Source: Zarea fungicola
Taxonomy: Eukaryota; Ascomycota; Sordariomycetes; Hypocreales; Cordycipitaceae
Length of the DNA stretch: 64,000 nucleotides
Direction: 5' to 3'
Assembly (NCBI GenBank): GCA_900169235.1
Contig: FWCC01000364.1
Location: 96,452 to 160,451 of the forward strand
Shown here piece by piece: positions 33,798 through 45,428 of this stretch. Each line of letters starts with the position of its first letter. Position 1 is the stretch's first letter. Both the position numbers and the translations under genes were made by a program. The notes under the pieces were generated by a model that made no database searches, was not told where the DNA came from, and saw only the letters and a list, made by a program, of their open reading frames with translations.

Positions 33798-35676
33798 ATG
33801 GCTTCCAAGCATGAAGTTGTTCCCTCTGAAGGGAATGGTGATGACATGCAGTTCACTAGTGGATCGTCCGACCGAGGCACGTTTGACGATCGCGAGCAGC
33901 TTGTCAAGCTTGGCAAGAAGCCTGTGCTAAAGGTAACAATAACAACAATGATGCATAGACGCCAATCAGCCAGAGAAATCAATCGCTAACCAAAAAAAAA
34001 TTCATATTCCTTCATTGACAGCGCAACTTTGGCTTCTGGTCCATACTGAGTCTCAGCGCGACCGTGCTCATCACCTGGGAAGGATCGCTCATTCTCTTCT
34101 CGCAAGGCCTCACCAACGGTGGTCCTGGTGGACTCATCTACACCTTTATCGTCATCTGGGCGGGCAACATGAGCACCTTAGCGGCGCTGTGCGAGGTCGT
34201 CTCCATGGCGCCCACCGCCGCTGGCCAGTACCACTGGGTCTACATGCTCGCGCCGGCACGGAGCCGCAACGTGCTGAGCTTCCTCACCGGCTGGGTTACG
34301 GCGGCCGGGTGGCAGGGTAGCGTCGCCTCGGCGGCCTACCTCTGTGGTGGGCTTATGCAGGCGCTGATTGTCCTCACCGTGCCGTCATATCAGCCAACGG
34401 GCTGGCAGGGCACGCTGCTGTCCATTGCTGTCACGGCGGTGTGCGTGGGCGTGTCCGTGTTTTTAAACTTTTTGCTGCCCAAGATTGAGATTTACATCCT
34501 TGTGCTGCACATCGCGGCCTTTTTTGGCATCTTGGTCACTCTGGCGGCGCTCGGCGTGCATGGCGATGGCGGTAGTGTGTTTGCGTCGTTTGCGAATGGC
34601 GGCATGTGGCCGACCCAAGGCCTTTCTGTCTTTGTGGGCATGATTGGAAACGCATTTGCATTTATTGGTACGTCTCAAAATTGCATATTCATTTTATACA
34701 GGTGTGATCAAAAGGGCTAACAGTGACTAGGCGCTGATGCTGCCTTTCATGTAAGTGATTTAGATATTTTCTGACAGAACGAGCCGAAATAAAGCTAACA
34801 TAGTATAGCTATCTGAGGAAATTCACAACCCGTCTATTGTTGTTCCACGATCGATTATGACAGGAATTATGCTCAACGGCACTCTCGGACTGGCAATGGT
34901 CATCGGCATTTGCTTCAGCCTCGCAAGTTTGCCCCAGGGCGACATCCAGTTCATCTTCCCTATTCTCGATATCTTCTACGCTGTCACAAAGACCAAGGCA
35001 GGAACTGCAGCTATGGGATCTATCGTCGTTACTTTGGCCATTTGTGCGACGGTCGGCCTATACGTCTCGACATCGCGCGTGCTGTGGTCCTTTGCTCGTG
35101 ACCGTGGCGTGCCTTTCTGGCGGACTGTTTCACAAGTATACACTAAACTCGTGCCTACAAGACGAAACTGCTTGCTTGACACTTAAATTTCTAATCGGTA
35201 TATAGGTCACGGAAGGAGGTAAAGTTCCGGTATGGGCTATTTCCGTTACAGGTGTCATCACTTGCCTTTTAACACTCATCAACATCGGCTCCGATGTGGC
35301 ACTCAACGATGTGCTGTCTCTGTCGATTTCATGTCTTTATCTTTCATATCTCTTGGTTCTTGGTTTTCTATTATATCGCCGATTGACTGGTGCCATCGCG
35401 GTGCCTGCCACCAGCGGCCCCGAGATGATATCACCGGATCATCTGGTCTGGGGCCCGTGGCGCATTTCCGGCGTGGCTGGAACGGTAAACAATGTTGTGG
35501 CGTGCCTGTACCTCATTCTTATCCTTTTCTTCAGTTTCTGGCCTCCATCAACGCCAGTCCAGCCGGCGAGCATGAACTATTCAGTCCTGGTCACTGGCAG
35601 TGTCATTATCTTTAGCCTGGGATACTACTTTGTGTTAGCGAAGAAGGTCTATAATGGACCAGTCATTGAGGTATAG
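33798..35676 (+). CDS. Amino-acid/choline-type permease of the APC superfamily
   Basis: Exons 33798-33932, 34022-34667, 34731-34750, 34809-35135 and 35206-35676 give 532 residues with about 12 membrane helices. The sequence is of the fungal GABA/choline permease type (AAT family in its Uga4/Hnm1 branch). Features include the first helix region RNFGFWSILSLSATVLITWEG, GGPGGLIYTFIVIW, the conserved EVVSMAPTAAGQYHWVYML, HLSEEIHNPSIVVPRSI and STSRVLWSFARDRGVPF. These proteins import amino acids, choline or polyamines by proton symport across the plasma membrane. Exon 3 is a 20-nt microexon encoding the ADAAFH segment just before LSEE; without it this conserved motif is lost. The exact substrate is not deducible. 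The promoter has a TATA box and a palindrome. Confidence 0.92.
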
Positions 35677-35911
35677 AGCCATTTCCTGGAAGCTTTATGG
35701 GAGTAGAGCAATATATCCGATAGTTTATATGAAAGCAGTGTGTTGCGGCAACGTATCGAAGTGACTGATTGAGATACGACGCTTTGAATACTTATGCTGG
35801 CCCACATCGGTCAACGCTTCAACCAATGGCGGTCTACATGGATAAAATGAGGCGCTTCTATTGGGATTGTTGCTATATTTCTCTTTCAACTATTTTATAG
35901 AATTTAGACAA

Positions 35912-35939
35912 GAATTCCTTGTTAATTAACTAGGAATTC
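35912..35939. repeat. 28-bp near-perfect palindrome
   Basis: The sequence from GAATTCCTT through TTAATTAA to AGGAATTC is self-complementary apart from one symmetric mismatch pair (positions 9 and 20). It lies between the permease stop and the next gene and could form a cruciform, act as a terminator stem or bind a dimeric protein. Confidence 0.6.
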
Positions 35940-36009
35940 AACGTCAGCCAAAGTCTGCATGCTAATTCAGGATGCCTTCTCAATCCGTACATCATGACGT
36001 TCAAAACAT

Positions 36010-36026
36010 TCTGTTGAACCAACAGA
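36010..36026. repeat. Short perfect hairpin (7-bp stem, 3-nt loop)
   Basis: TCTGTTG and CAACAGA flank AAC. It is found about 70 bp after the 28-bp palindrome in the same intergenic stretch. It could be chance; no function is assigned. Confidence 0.4.
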
Positions 36027-36429
36027 GCGGGTGTAAAAGTAGTTTAATTGTAAAGTTCTTACACTAGCAGGACAAGAGTGAGGCTTGACGTTACGCCTCA
36101 GAAACCTTACGGTTCGGGAAGCGCTGAATATGAAGGCCCGATAACACAAAGCAAAGATGACAAAAATAAATAAATAGAAATTCTTCTGTCTATCGGGTCG
36201 CGACCCATTTTTCCTTCACTTTCTGTCCAAATTGCAGTCGCTACCATAGTACCCGCGAGCGTTAGCACACCTCTTGGCAAGAAGACCCAAAACGCCACGA
36301 TTTTACATAAATGCGGCACAGGAACGGCTGAGGCGTATTTAGATTTAGACTGCCTTCGAGTTCTCACTTCAACTTATTGATTCCAAGACGGTGCTTGATC
36401 TGGGATTACTTGAATCCCATGTCATAGAA

Positions 36430-37347
36430 ATGAAAGTCGCCATCGTTGCTGTCGGTGAACTTGCCCGCTATTTTATCGACGAGCTTCCCTTGCAAAATCA
36501 CACCGTTGTCTGCATCTCACGCACGCGCAAGGCATTTCTCACGTCGGCAGACATTGAGCAGCGCATATCTGACTACTCCGCGGAGAGTCTCACCGCAGCT
36601 CTGGCCGACTGCGATGCCGTCATATGTACGCTCCGCAGTGGCGTCCCCTCCTTCGTCGGCATCCACGCCGGCATCCTCGCCGCATGCCAGGCCTCACCTA
36701 CTTGCAAGCGCTTCATACCCTCCGTGTGGGCGGGCAACGTAAACGAATTCCCCGACGAGCCGCTCGATTGGGCCGAGGACCTCGAGCAAGTGCTGTCCTC
36801 GCTACGAAAGCAGAGCGAGGTCTACTGGTCGGCGATTTGCCCTGGCTGGTTCGCCGAGTACGTGATCCCAGACCCGCAGCAGAGATACCTCGCAGATATT
36901 GGAGACATGTGGCCGCAGAATCACAAAGATGCAGTGTTTACGCTATATGGAGCCGGGTCGCAGCTAGTTGACTTCACGTCGGCGAGGGACACGGCGCGCG
37001 CCGTGGGCATGCTCCTCGCTCATGACCGAAGAGACTGGGAGGAGTACACGTATCTGTCCGGTGATCAACTCAGCTGGAAGATGCTCGCGGAATTTTCGCA
37101 GCGCCGCGACCCCAACGTTATAGTGCGTCGCAAATCTCTCGCTGCGAGCGTGCGTCAGTATATTGCCAAGGAGAACGAGGCAGCTACCCTAGCGGCGGTA
37201 TTTGAGATATGGGCCCATAGCGATGCGCTGCATTTCCCACCACAAAAAGTGTTCGCCCATAGGAAGAGGTATTTTCCCTCATTGGAGTTTAGAACCCTGA
37301 AACAGGTAGCAGAAGCTGCAGATGTGTCTCCAGGCAAAGTGGTTTGA
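36430..37347 (+). CDS. NmrA-like / isoflavone reductase-like protein with degenerate dinucleotide motif
   Basis: A single-exon gene of 305 residues. The atypical SDR fold of the NmrA/isoflavone reductase class is suggested by an initial beta strand MKVAIVAVGELARYF, SRTRKAF at the end of strand 2, YSAESLTAALADCDAVICTL, the helix HAGILAACQAS, KRFIPSVWAGN (matching the RFIPSEFG block of the family) and VYWSAICPGWFAEYV. The glycine-rich GxxGxxG loop that binds NAD(P) is reduced to AVGELA, so cofactor binding may be weak or lost, as in regulator-type members such as NmrA. The catalytic YxxxK is not evident. The ATG at 36430 is the first in frame. Codon use is ordinary. It could be an oxidoreductase or a redox-sensing binding protein. 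Confidence 0.8.
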   Translation: MKVAIVAVGELARYFIDELPLQNHTVVCISRTRKAFLTSADIEQRISDYSAESLTAALADCDAVICTLRSGVPSFVGIHAGILAACQASPTCKRFIPSVWAGNVNEFPDEPLDWAEDLEQVLSSLRKQSEVYWSAICPGWFAEYVIPDPQQRYLADIGDMWPQNHKDAVFTLYGAGSQLVDFTSARDTARAVGMLLAHDRRDWEEYTYLSGDQLSWKMLAEFSQRRDPNVIVRRKSLAASVRQYIAKENEAATLAAVFEIWAHSDALHFPPQKVFAHRKRYFPSLEFRTLKQVAEAADVSPGKVV

Positions 37348-38210
37348 ATAAAATTGTCTTGGAAATTGCCCTTGCTGGACGCTACAAAGGCTGGGGCGTT
37401 GAACTCGTGCGACAATCAAGAGTTTATAGATCTTGCAGAATATCCTAGAAATCGGCAAGCAATTTTGCTAATTTAAGAAATAAATGATACTCAGCAATAC
37501 GCCATGCTGATAGTCGTCACAAATAGATCTTAGCATCCTGATAAAGCATACCACCCTTCCCGCGCCGATTACTGTACGTTGCCTTTAAACTGGCCAATTA
37601 CCATAAGCGACATTAATTCGAGCTCTGGTTGATGTATTTAAGGGTCTAGTAGATGTGGTCTTGGAAATACTTGTTGGTGGTTTTGGCCAAGTTATGGCTG
37701 GGAGGCGATACCTCCTCACCTCATCACTCATTTCGGACGGCTTTTGTCACAATTTTTTTTTAAATTAAAATATAAACTAAAATTAAATATAAAATTAAAA
37801 CAAAATGAAAAGCTGAAAACCGTAACGTGTTTTCTTTGTTAAGAGGAAAGCCGACAGCAAACAAGTGGAGGTACGGGAAGAACGTCGACTCCCTGCCAGT
37901 TGCTGAGCAGGTGTTCCAGTTTTACCAATTACAACGCAGTATTTCGTTCATGATTAAGAATAGTCAGCGCCGTTAATCAGGCTGCTCATTTAATTTATTT
38001 AAAATATTTACTATTCAAAATCCGTACAGAAATGAACTAAATATTATGAAAGACCAGCGTTTATAAAGTAGCTGTGCGGTGTTGATGCAGTCGTCGTCTG
38101 CCCCACAGCCCCACAAAGTTGCTGTGAAATTCTCTGCCCTCAAGCTTCATCGACATTCGTCCAACCACTAAAAGCTCCCATTCCCACGCCGAAACAGAGT
38201 CAATGCTACC
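37348..38210. other. Intergenic, AT-rich, upstream of pus1
   Basis: A strongly A/T low-complexity block at 37750-37810 consists of ATTAAAATATAAA-type repeats. No gene. Confidence 0.6.
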
Positions 38211-40176
38211 ATGGCGACAGACGGCGAATCTTCTGCTTCGAAACCGTCCGCGGGCGGCAGTTTCAATGCTGGCCAGGACCGCAAGCAGCGTTTCGGGGGC
38301 CCACGGACTCAAGGCCACAATGGTCGCAACAAAGGTCGAGGCGGTAACCGCAACAACAACAAGTCGGAGTATGTTTTCTTCTACTTAAAACCTGACACTG
38401 CTTTTTCGTTTGAATTTTAAAGTACACGACACCAACTGGGTATACTAATAGGTCGTAGGGGCAAACGTGGCGAGAAGCGCGAAGGCAGCAGCGACTGGCG
38501 CGAGTACAAGCGTCGCAAGGTAGATTCCGCTGGCGAGGCCATTGAGGCCAAGAACCCCTTTTCCAAGGATGAGATTGCGGCCGAAGAGCGACGACCGAAG
38601 CGCAAGGTGGCCGTCATGATTGGTTACAGCGGCACGGGCTACAAGGGCATGCAGGTCAACGGTGACGAGCCCACGATTGAGCGTGACCTCTTCCAGGCAT
38701 TTATCAAGGCCGGCGCCATCTCCAAGGCCAACGCCGACGACCCGCGCAAGTCGAGCCTGGCCCGCTGCGCGCGCACCGACAAGGGCGTGCACGCAGCCGG
38801 CAACGTCATCAGCCTGAAGCTCATCATCGAGGACGAGGACGTTGTTGATCGCATCAACGAGGCGCTGCCGGAGCAGATTCGCATCTGGGGCATCCAGCGC
38901 ACCAACAATAGCTTCAACTGCTACCAGTACTGCGACTCGCGCTTCTACGAGTACCTGCTGCCGAGCTACTGCCTGCTGCCCCCGCACCCGCAGACCTTTC
39001 TCGGCCAGAAGCTTGTCGAGCTGAACAAGGAGCACGGCTACGAGGCCGAGTTTGCGGAGCGCATGGACGATGTCAAGACTTTTTGGGCCGATGTCGAGGA
39101 GAATGCGATTAAGCCGATCCTTGCCAAGCTGGAACCCGAAGTCCGTGCCGCCGTGCTGGAGCGCATCCACTCCATGGACGACCCCGAGGCGGAAAAGGAA
39201 GAGGCGAAGGAGGACGAGGCCAAGGAAGAGACGAGCAAGGACACGGACCCTGCTGATGCTGGAAAGGCCGCATCCGAACCTGCTGCTCCTGAGGCCGCGG
39301 GAGAGACAGCCACCGCCGTCGAAAACCCCGTCGTCCTGACCAGCGCCAAGCCCAAGGGCCGCGAGCTCAGCCCAGTTGACTTTGCCCTGCGTGACATCAA
39401 GGCGGCCTACATCCACGCCAAGCGCAGCTACCGCATCACGCCCGCGCGCCGCGAGCGTCTACAAGAAGCCCTGAACCAGTACGTCGGTACGCGCAACTTT
39501 CACAACTACACGGTGCAAAAAGCCTATGGCGACGCCTCAGCCAAGCGCACCATCAAGTCCTTCAAGGTCAACCCGACGCCCGTCATCATCAACAACACCG
39601 AGTGGCTTTCCCTTAAAGTGCACGGCCAGAGCTTCATGATGCACCAGATTCGCAAGATGGTGGGGCTCGTCAGCCTGATGGTGCGCTGCGGCACGCCGCT
39701 CGCGCGCATGGACGAGAGCTACCAGAACCACAAGATGGCGATTCCAAAGGCGCCAGGATTGGGTCTGCTGCTGGAGCACCCCGTGTTTACAAACTACAAT
39801 CGGCGGGCGACGGATAATCTGGGACGGTCGGAGATTGACTTTGACAAGTATGAGGAGAAGATGACTGCGTTCAAGGATAAGGAGATTTATCAGCGCATCT
39901 TTGATGTGGAGGAAAAGGAGAATACGTGAGTTTCTTTTCTTGCTCTTTTCTATCATGATACTTCCTGGGCTCTTGCCTTGCTAACATGAAAACCTTAGAT
40001 TCCACGCCTTTTTCAACCAGATTGACCAGTTCAAGTCAAACCATTTCCTGTGGTTGACAGCTGGTGGCCTCAAGGTGGCCGAGATTGCCACCAAGGATGG
40101 CAGCGGCAAGGCGCAGAACGTCGATCAACAACTGGGCGATGAGGATGAAGAGGATCCCGACGGCGGCCAGGGTTAG
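38211..40176 (+). CDS. pus1: tRNA pseudouridine synthase Pus1 type
   Basis: Exons 38211-38368, 38459-39925 and 39999-40176 give 600 residues. The enzyme belongs to the TruA family and isomerises uridines in the anticodon region of nuclear tRNAs and some other RNAs. The catalytic Asp is in RCARTDKGVHA (Asp160), preceded by VAVMIGYSGTGYKGMQ. Further motifs are the tRNA-contact block CDSRFYEYLLPSY, GTRNFHNYT and FMMHQIRKMVGL. The first exon encodes a Gly/Asn/Arg-rich basic tail (GRNKGRGGNRNNNKS) likely to bind RNA or direct nuclear import. An acidic Glu/Lys/Ala insertion (about residues 295-345) separates the two halves, as in fungal Pus1. The C terminus is acidic. Strong GC bias makes long antisense frames, which are not genes. 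Confidence 0.95.
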
Positions 40177-40491
40177 AGTAGATCATTCTGTTTCTTCTTG
40201 CTGTAGACTTTTTTTTTTTTTCCATTCTGGCGTTATAAAAAAGCGGATTTGACCTAGATCAAAAGAGTATAAGCTGAAAAAGCTGCGCTCGTCTCCAAAC
40301 TCTCTGACCTTTGCGTGTTTATTACTGTCTAGTTCCTCTCTAAAAACCGGACAAAAACCAAGCGCGATGTAGTAATTTTCTCTTTACATTGGAAAACAGC
40401 CTAAGAAAACGCCCCAAACGCCCCCTAGATCCTCAGAGCAGAAACGAAAAAGCTGTTTAAAAGAAGCAAATTCTTTGTTGGGACACCTTCG
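40177..40491. other. Convergent 3' flanks of pus1 and med22
   Basis: A T12 run near 40209 and short frames only. Confidence 0.6.
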
Positions 40492-41131
40492 TTATTGTTT
40501 GCCTGCCAACGCCTGCAGAGCCTGCATATCCTCCCTGCGCAGCGGCTCCCACGTCCCGCCGTTGTCGCGAGCCAGCGCCGTCATCCTTGCGGCCTCGATG
40601 CCGTTGAGCAGCTCCGCCACGCTGGCAACGTCGCGCTCAATCTGGTCCTCCTTGGCCTTGCGCGAGGGGTCCTGCTGGCCGAGGGCGCCAAAGACCCATA
40701 GCTCTTTAATCTTGCGTGACAGGGCAAGAAGTTCCTTGACAGAGGAGTACTATTGAGAAAGAAGACACGAAGTGGTTAATTCAGTAATTCTCAATGAACG
40801 CAGATCTGCGTTTGGGCTGTGAGACGTAGGGGCATGGTGCATACTAGGCCGTCGAATTCCATCTTCATAGATATGCCGGCGACGGCAATGGCTTCAGGCG
40901 TCGCATTCTCTTGCTCGCCTTCGGCTTGTACAGTCGCGAGCATCATAAGCGTACGATAGTGCGTGAGGATGCCGGCGATGAGGCGGTTATGCGTCTCTGT
41001 GCCGTGCCAAGTTAGCCTTATGAGCTGTCCAGCGCCGACGTTGTTTGTTATGCGCCGCACTATGCTGGCGAGGAAAAGTGTAATGGAGGCATACCCATTA
41101 AATTGGAGGACGCCGCTTGTGAGCGCTCCAT
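40492..41131 (-). CDS. med22: Mediator complex subunit 22 (Med22/Srb6/Surf5)
   Basis: Minus-strand exons 41095-41131, 40845-40996 and 40492-40749 give 148 residues. Med22 belongs to the head module of Mediator and pairs with Med11 in RNA polymerase II initiation. The spliced product starts MERSQAASSNLM, continues with ETHNRLIAGILTHYRTLMMLATVQAE and ISMKMEFDGL, and joins to YSSVKELLALSRKIKELWVFG. The last block is the typical Med22 segment (L..tR.lKElWvFG). All frames close only with these two introns; the first has a GTATGC donor and the first exon encodes just 12 complete codons. The fold would be mostly a coiled-coil. Small size and three exons make it easy to miss. No other Mediator gene is nearby. 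Confidence 0.85.
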
Positions 41132-41662
41132 GTCGGCGATTGGCGAGACTGTCGATTCACCATATGATCATGGGATGAGATGGCATGGGAACGATGTTGA
41201 GACTCCAGTGGTCGATAGTTACAGACGTTGATTGAAGTGGGGCGGCCGGACTTTGTGTGGTCAGGACCAGCAGAACATCAAGATCCAAGTAATTATCAAT
41301 TGCTCGCCAAGCCCATCACAGTAAAAGGGGTTTGGAAATATAACATTGGAATAATCGGTAATTTTTTTTCATCGAGATGACTCGATCTAGTAAGGCAGAG
41401 TTGCTCAAATTGCCTTGAGCAACAGGCAGTGCCTGTCTCATTGTCTCATTGGAGTAGCCGTTTTTGACCTATAATTCAAGAACGAAGAGTCATGACTACC
41501 AGTAAAGGGAAAACAAAAAACGCCGCATAATCCATCTCTAGTAGGTTCCTGTAAAAGAGTGTCACAAAGCTGACAAACCCGACCAAACGCCCCAAAGAAT
41601 GCAATACAAAATGCAAGAAAAGGAACAAATGCTGGTACACAACTATCCCTGGCATTGAGCAC
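41132..41662. other. Intergenic: med22 promoter and DUF3431 3' flank
   Basis: Both neighbours are on the minus strand. No further gene is seen. Confidence 0.6.
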
Positions 41663-42906
41663 CTACAACTCGCCACTCCAATGCCTATCCTCGCCTTTCC
41701 AACCAAGCATGGGCCAGCCGTGGGGTAGGTTAGAGTATTTAGGGAGATGGTACTGGCCGGGACATTGTTTTTTGTCACAGTCGAGTCTGTGGCACATGCC
41801 GTACTGTTTGCAGAAGCATTCCCCGGCATGTGGGCAGTGGACCGATTCCTTGTTGAAGATGACTGGAAAAATGAGTTAGCTGCGGCCTTTAAGAAGGTTA
41901 AATGGTATAAACCTACTATGCCATGCATATTCAAAAACGCGACCGCTGATGGCATCTTCAATGTCCGTGTTGAGCAGCCACTCGCGGAACCAGACATACT
42001 CCTCCTTGGGCCGCAGACGCACAGTCTCCCTGGTCACGCCAAACTGGGAGCAGCACGGCACACCAACCTCGGACGGAGCCTCCTGCCCAGGGAAGAGCTC
42101 CTCAAACGCTCTTCGGTAGATGAATTTCGCCGTGGGAATGTCGTTGGTGGCGGACTTGTGCTCGTCTTTGGCGGGATGCATGTCGGCAGGACATCCAAGG
42201 ATCCATGAGCAGCGAAGATTGACGTAGCCGTTCTCTTGGAGATGCGTTACGCGGAAGCGCTTGAGAAGCTGGAGGGCGTCGTAGTCGGGATCGTCATTGT
42301 GCCATTGGAAGCGTTCGGCATGGTGGAAGAGGATGTTGGCGGGTAACGAATCGTAGCGATCGATGATGTAGCTGCAGATTTGACAGAATTGGTATTAGCG
42401 CGGGACGCCAACTAAGGGTTCGTTTATTAAGAGAAAAGTGGCTTGCGGTGTTTCGCCATGGTAGGACCGGCATGGCTGGATGGGAGGGGTGCTTTTGTGA
42501 TATAATTTTTCTTTCTATTGTAATGTGGTAAAGGTAGTGAGAGTATTTCGTACGTCAGAATTACCATGGCCTCACGCCCTTTATTTTTGGGGACGGTGAG
42601 CTCCGCTTTGGGGTTATCGACCGAGTAGATATTCTTTGGCCAAGCGAGGAGATAGTCGTTGAGCCAGGTAATGTTGTCTTTTTGGGTGGCAGCGACGACG
42701 AGCTCGACTTCTGCATCGCCGGAGTATAGAGGCGAGTTTGGTTCGGTTATGAGCGGTTTCGATGGATTTGATGATGGTGGCGCCCAAGTTATCGCCATCC
42801 TGCGAAGGGACGCTAGTGTGTCGCCATAGAAGCAGACGAGTAAAAAGCTGACAACGGTGGCGACATAAAGGACCAGCCAGCGGTTCTGGCCTCGCCGTAG
42901 AAGCAT
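41663..42906 (-). CDS. DUF3431 family type II membrane protein
   Basis: Minus-strand exons 42554-42906, 41917-42371 and 41663-41862 give 335 residues. A basic N terminus and one hydrophobic segment (RWLVLYVATVVSFLLVCFYG, about residues 9-28) predict a type II Golgi/ER membrane protein. The luminal domain matches the DUF3431 layout: VELVVAATQKDNITWL, IYSVDNP, NKGREAMVILTYIIDRYDSLP (formed only when the first intron is removed at AC/GTACG), RFQWHNDD, and a C-terminal module rich in Cys (CPHAGECFCKQYGMCHRLDCD), ending GWPMLGWKGEDRHWSGEL. Members are often predicted to be glycosyltransferase-like, but their activity is not established. A longer open frame upstream of the ATG is promoter shadow. 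Confidence 0.88.
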
Positions 42907-45428
42907 GATGATGGTGGCATATGGGGGGGCGAAAGAAATGGAAAAACAGAGAAGAGAAAGCGAAGGAGGAAAAGAGGAGATGGTGAGATGTAGAAAAGAC
43001 TGTTTAAAAAGAAAACGAGCTGAATGGGGGTAAAAAATGTATTTGATGGATACGATGCGAGACGGTTGGGTGGCAGAGCACATCCCGCAAGTTGCGTGAT
43101 GGGGAACGCTTCGTTGCTCGTTCGGTGGAGGCGTGCAAGCGTGGCAGTCTGGATCGACAACACTGCAAGCCGGAGTGGGCTCAATCTCTGACGTCGACCG
43201 GCATTTTACTCGCCATCCACGGGAGACGTACTCCATAGACGGCGGAGAATATCTACTGCCGTCCGTGCCGTGTCTTTCCTGCCTTTAGTTTATTTCCAAG
43301 GTCGATTACGCGGCCGCCGGCACAGTCAAATGAAACGAATGGCTGAGCGTGCTTGGTAGACTTGACCAAGCTTTGGAGACGTATGGGACAGGGATGATGG
43401 GTTGATTGTCGTTATCGCTGGTATGCACTTTAATGGAGTCCGGAGTGCATTGCCCATCTCAATCAACCCCTGCCCTGGCGTTTACCCCTTGTCATGGATC
43501 ACTGGAATCTCAATGGAACAAGTTGGATTTTGCTCCGATTTTCACAGTGTGTGTTGAGTACAGCTTACGAAGTGCATAAGTACTACCTAGATAATCAAAA
43601 GACCGGAATTTCAGGCATGGCAGCCTGTCTAAGGGATTGGGAAATATGACCAGACGTCAACTGATGTTGATTAGTTAACTAACTAACGGTAGTTGATAAG
43701 TAAGTTAGTTATCTGGAATTTGATCCATTGCAATTGCTCCTGCTAGTGCGGCTCTGTACCGTCTATCTATTGGCAGTGTGTCTTGCCGGGGCTAGCTTCG
43801 GCACGTTGCCCTTATGCCCGTAGCGGTTATGCTAGCCTGTGCGAGGAACGGACCCAACCGATTGGCAACGATTGCCTGCTGAGACTACCGGTGCAACACA
43901 GCCTGTGCAATGCTGCTGAGATGAAGGAGCACAAAAGTAAAAGGTAAGTAACTGGTACTCTCTGTATTAACTTTAGTTACACAGCCCCCATATAAACTCC
44001 GACAGGGGAAACAAACAGCGCCAAACATGCTTTTTCTGCCTCGAAATACGAGTTACAATTTTATTTGAGACCCATATTTCCCGGCCGTGTTAAATTGACT
44101 ACTCTACGTATCCAACAGACAGGGCATTACCATGGAGGTTGCGCTACTCGTACAGTCCTCTCTTAGATAAGGGACCTACCAGTACGGAGCACAACCAAGA
44201 GCCATTACCCCTCCAGACACCGTTTGACCTGTAGATTTCTCACAACGCCAGACCTCAAATCCCTCCTACATCCATCACTACATGCATTTCTCCCCCCTTT
44301 TCATTGTTCGCCAATCTCTCTCTTCAAATCCATTGGTCAAATCAATACGTCATCTACTCCACCGCCAAGTTTCCGGCAATCAAGCCCCCCTTGCTTGTCG
44401 CTTTTCCCTTTGATAGTCTGTTTCACCTCAGATTCAACATTCCTCTGCCACCATTAACAATCCAGTCAAGGCAAAGATGCTCACCCTGAAAATATATAAC
44501 GCCCAATACTTTAACTGCCATGTAACCAGATAGACTGCCCTAATCCCGACCGCGAAATGCGATTTGCCAAACACTCCAGCCTAGCTCCATCCTCCTTGGG
44601 CAGCGCCTAATCAGCACAATGAAGCGGCAACCCACGCTCCATCGGGCCGCCGCGAAACAATTCGACTTGACGGATGCCTTCTGCCCAACAAAACCAATTA
44701 AGGGCGATTAATCAGGCTTCTTGGCATCCTTACTCCGAGCCACGCAACGAGCCTGCTCCTACTTGGACCGGTCACATGTGCGGCTGCTATGAGAGTTTTA
44801 TCATCTCGAGTATTCAAATCTCAGTTTAACCTTGCTCCTATGCCTCGAGGGACATTGGTGATGCTGTAATGACTCTGACCAAGTTGGCGCCGAAGTCAAA
44901 GCCAAAAGCTCTCGAAGCCGAGCAATGAGCGCTGTAGTAGTAACAGTTTTGCCACATTGCTTCCAATCTCTGGCTGTGCACCCCCATCTTTTGCATGATT
45001 AACCCTTACCGTATGACTCACCTAACTTTGCAAACGGAAAATGTTCGAGAAACCACCCGTCTATTGCGTAATTTTCGTAAATCCTATCCAATTATTCGCC
45101 GAGCTGTTCAAGTTGATCAATATTGAGCCTAAATAGGCAAGGCGCTACAGGTTGAAGCTGGGGCTGGAGTCGCCGAAAGTTGTAGGTCTCGGCCAACGCT
45201 CGCCCAAATCGACTAGATTTATACCAGTAACGAGAAATATTAAGCTTATCATACAACTCTATGAAAATTCTTGATTTTACTCATCCGAGTCTCTCGGCGA
45301 ATACCTCCAGCCTATATTTCGGTGGGCGTCAGGTACAAATACCAACAATTAGCCAGTTTGTCTCAGCAGTTGAATATGGACACATGACAGGATTGGCCCT
45401 CATTTGATACCAAAGCAAAGAGAATAAT
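42907..45428. other. Gene-poor divergent region, 2.5 kb
   Basis: Includes the purine-rich (plus-strand) leader of the DUF3431 gene (42907-43030) and a TTAGTTAACTAA palindrome at 43671-43682 with GTTAGTTA copies nearby. Frames beyond the DUF3431 leader are under 80 codons. Confidence 0.55.

Larger units (their letters stand above)
35677..36429. other. Intergenic with palindromes
   Basis: Carries the 28-bp palindrome, a 7-bp hairpin and a GAGGC/GCCTC stem around TTGACGTTAC (36080-36099). No coding potential. Confidence 0.6.

Noticed and set aside
38445..39416. 323-codon antisense frame
   Set aside because: Opposite strand of pus1; composition is that of a GC3-driven shadow.
42907..43236. N-terminal extension of the DUF3431 gene
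   Set aside because: The open frame continues upstream of the ATG at 42906, but the sequence is a pyrimidine-rich leader without homology or a presequence.
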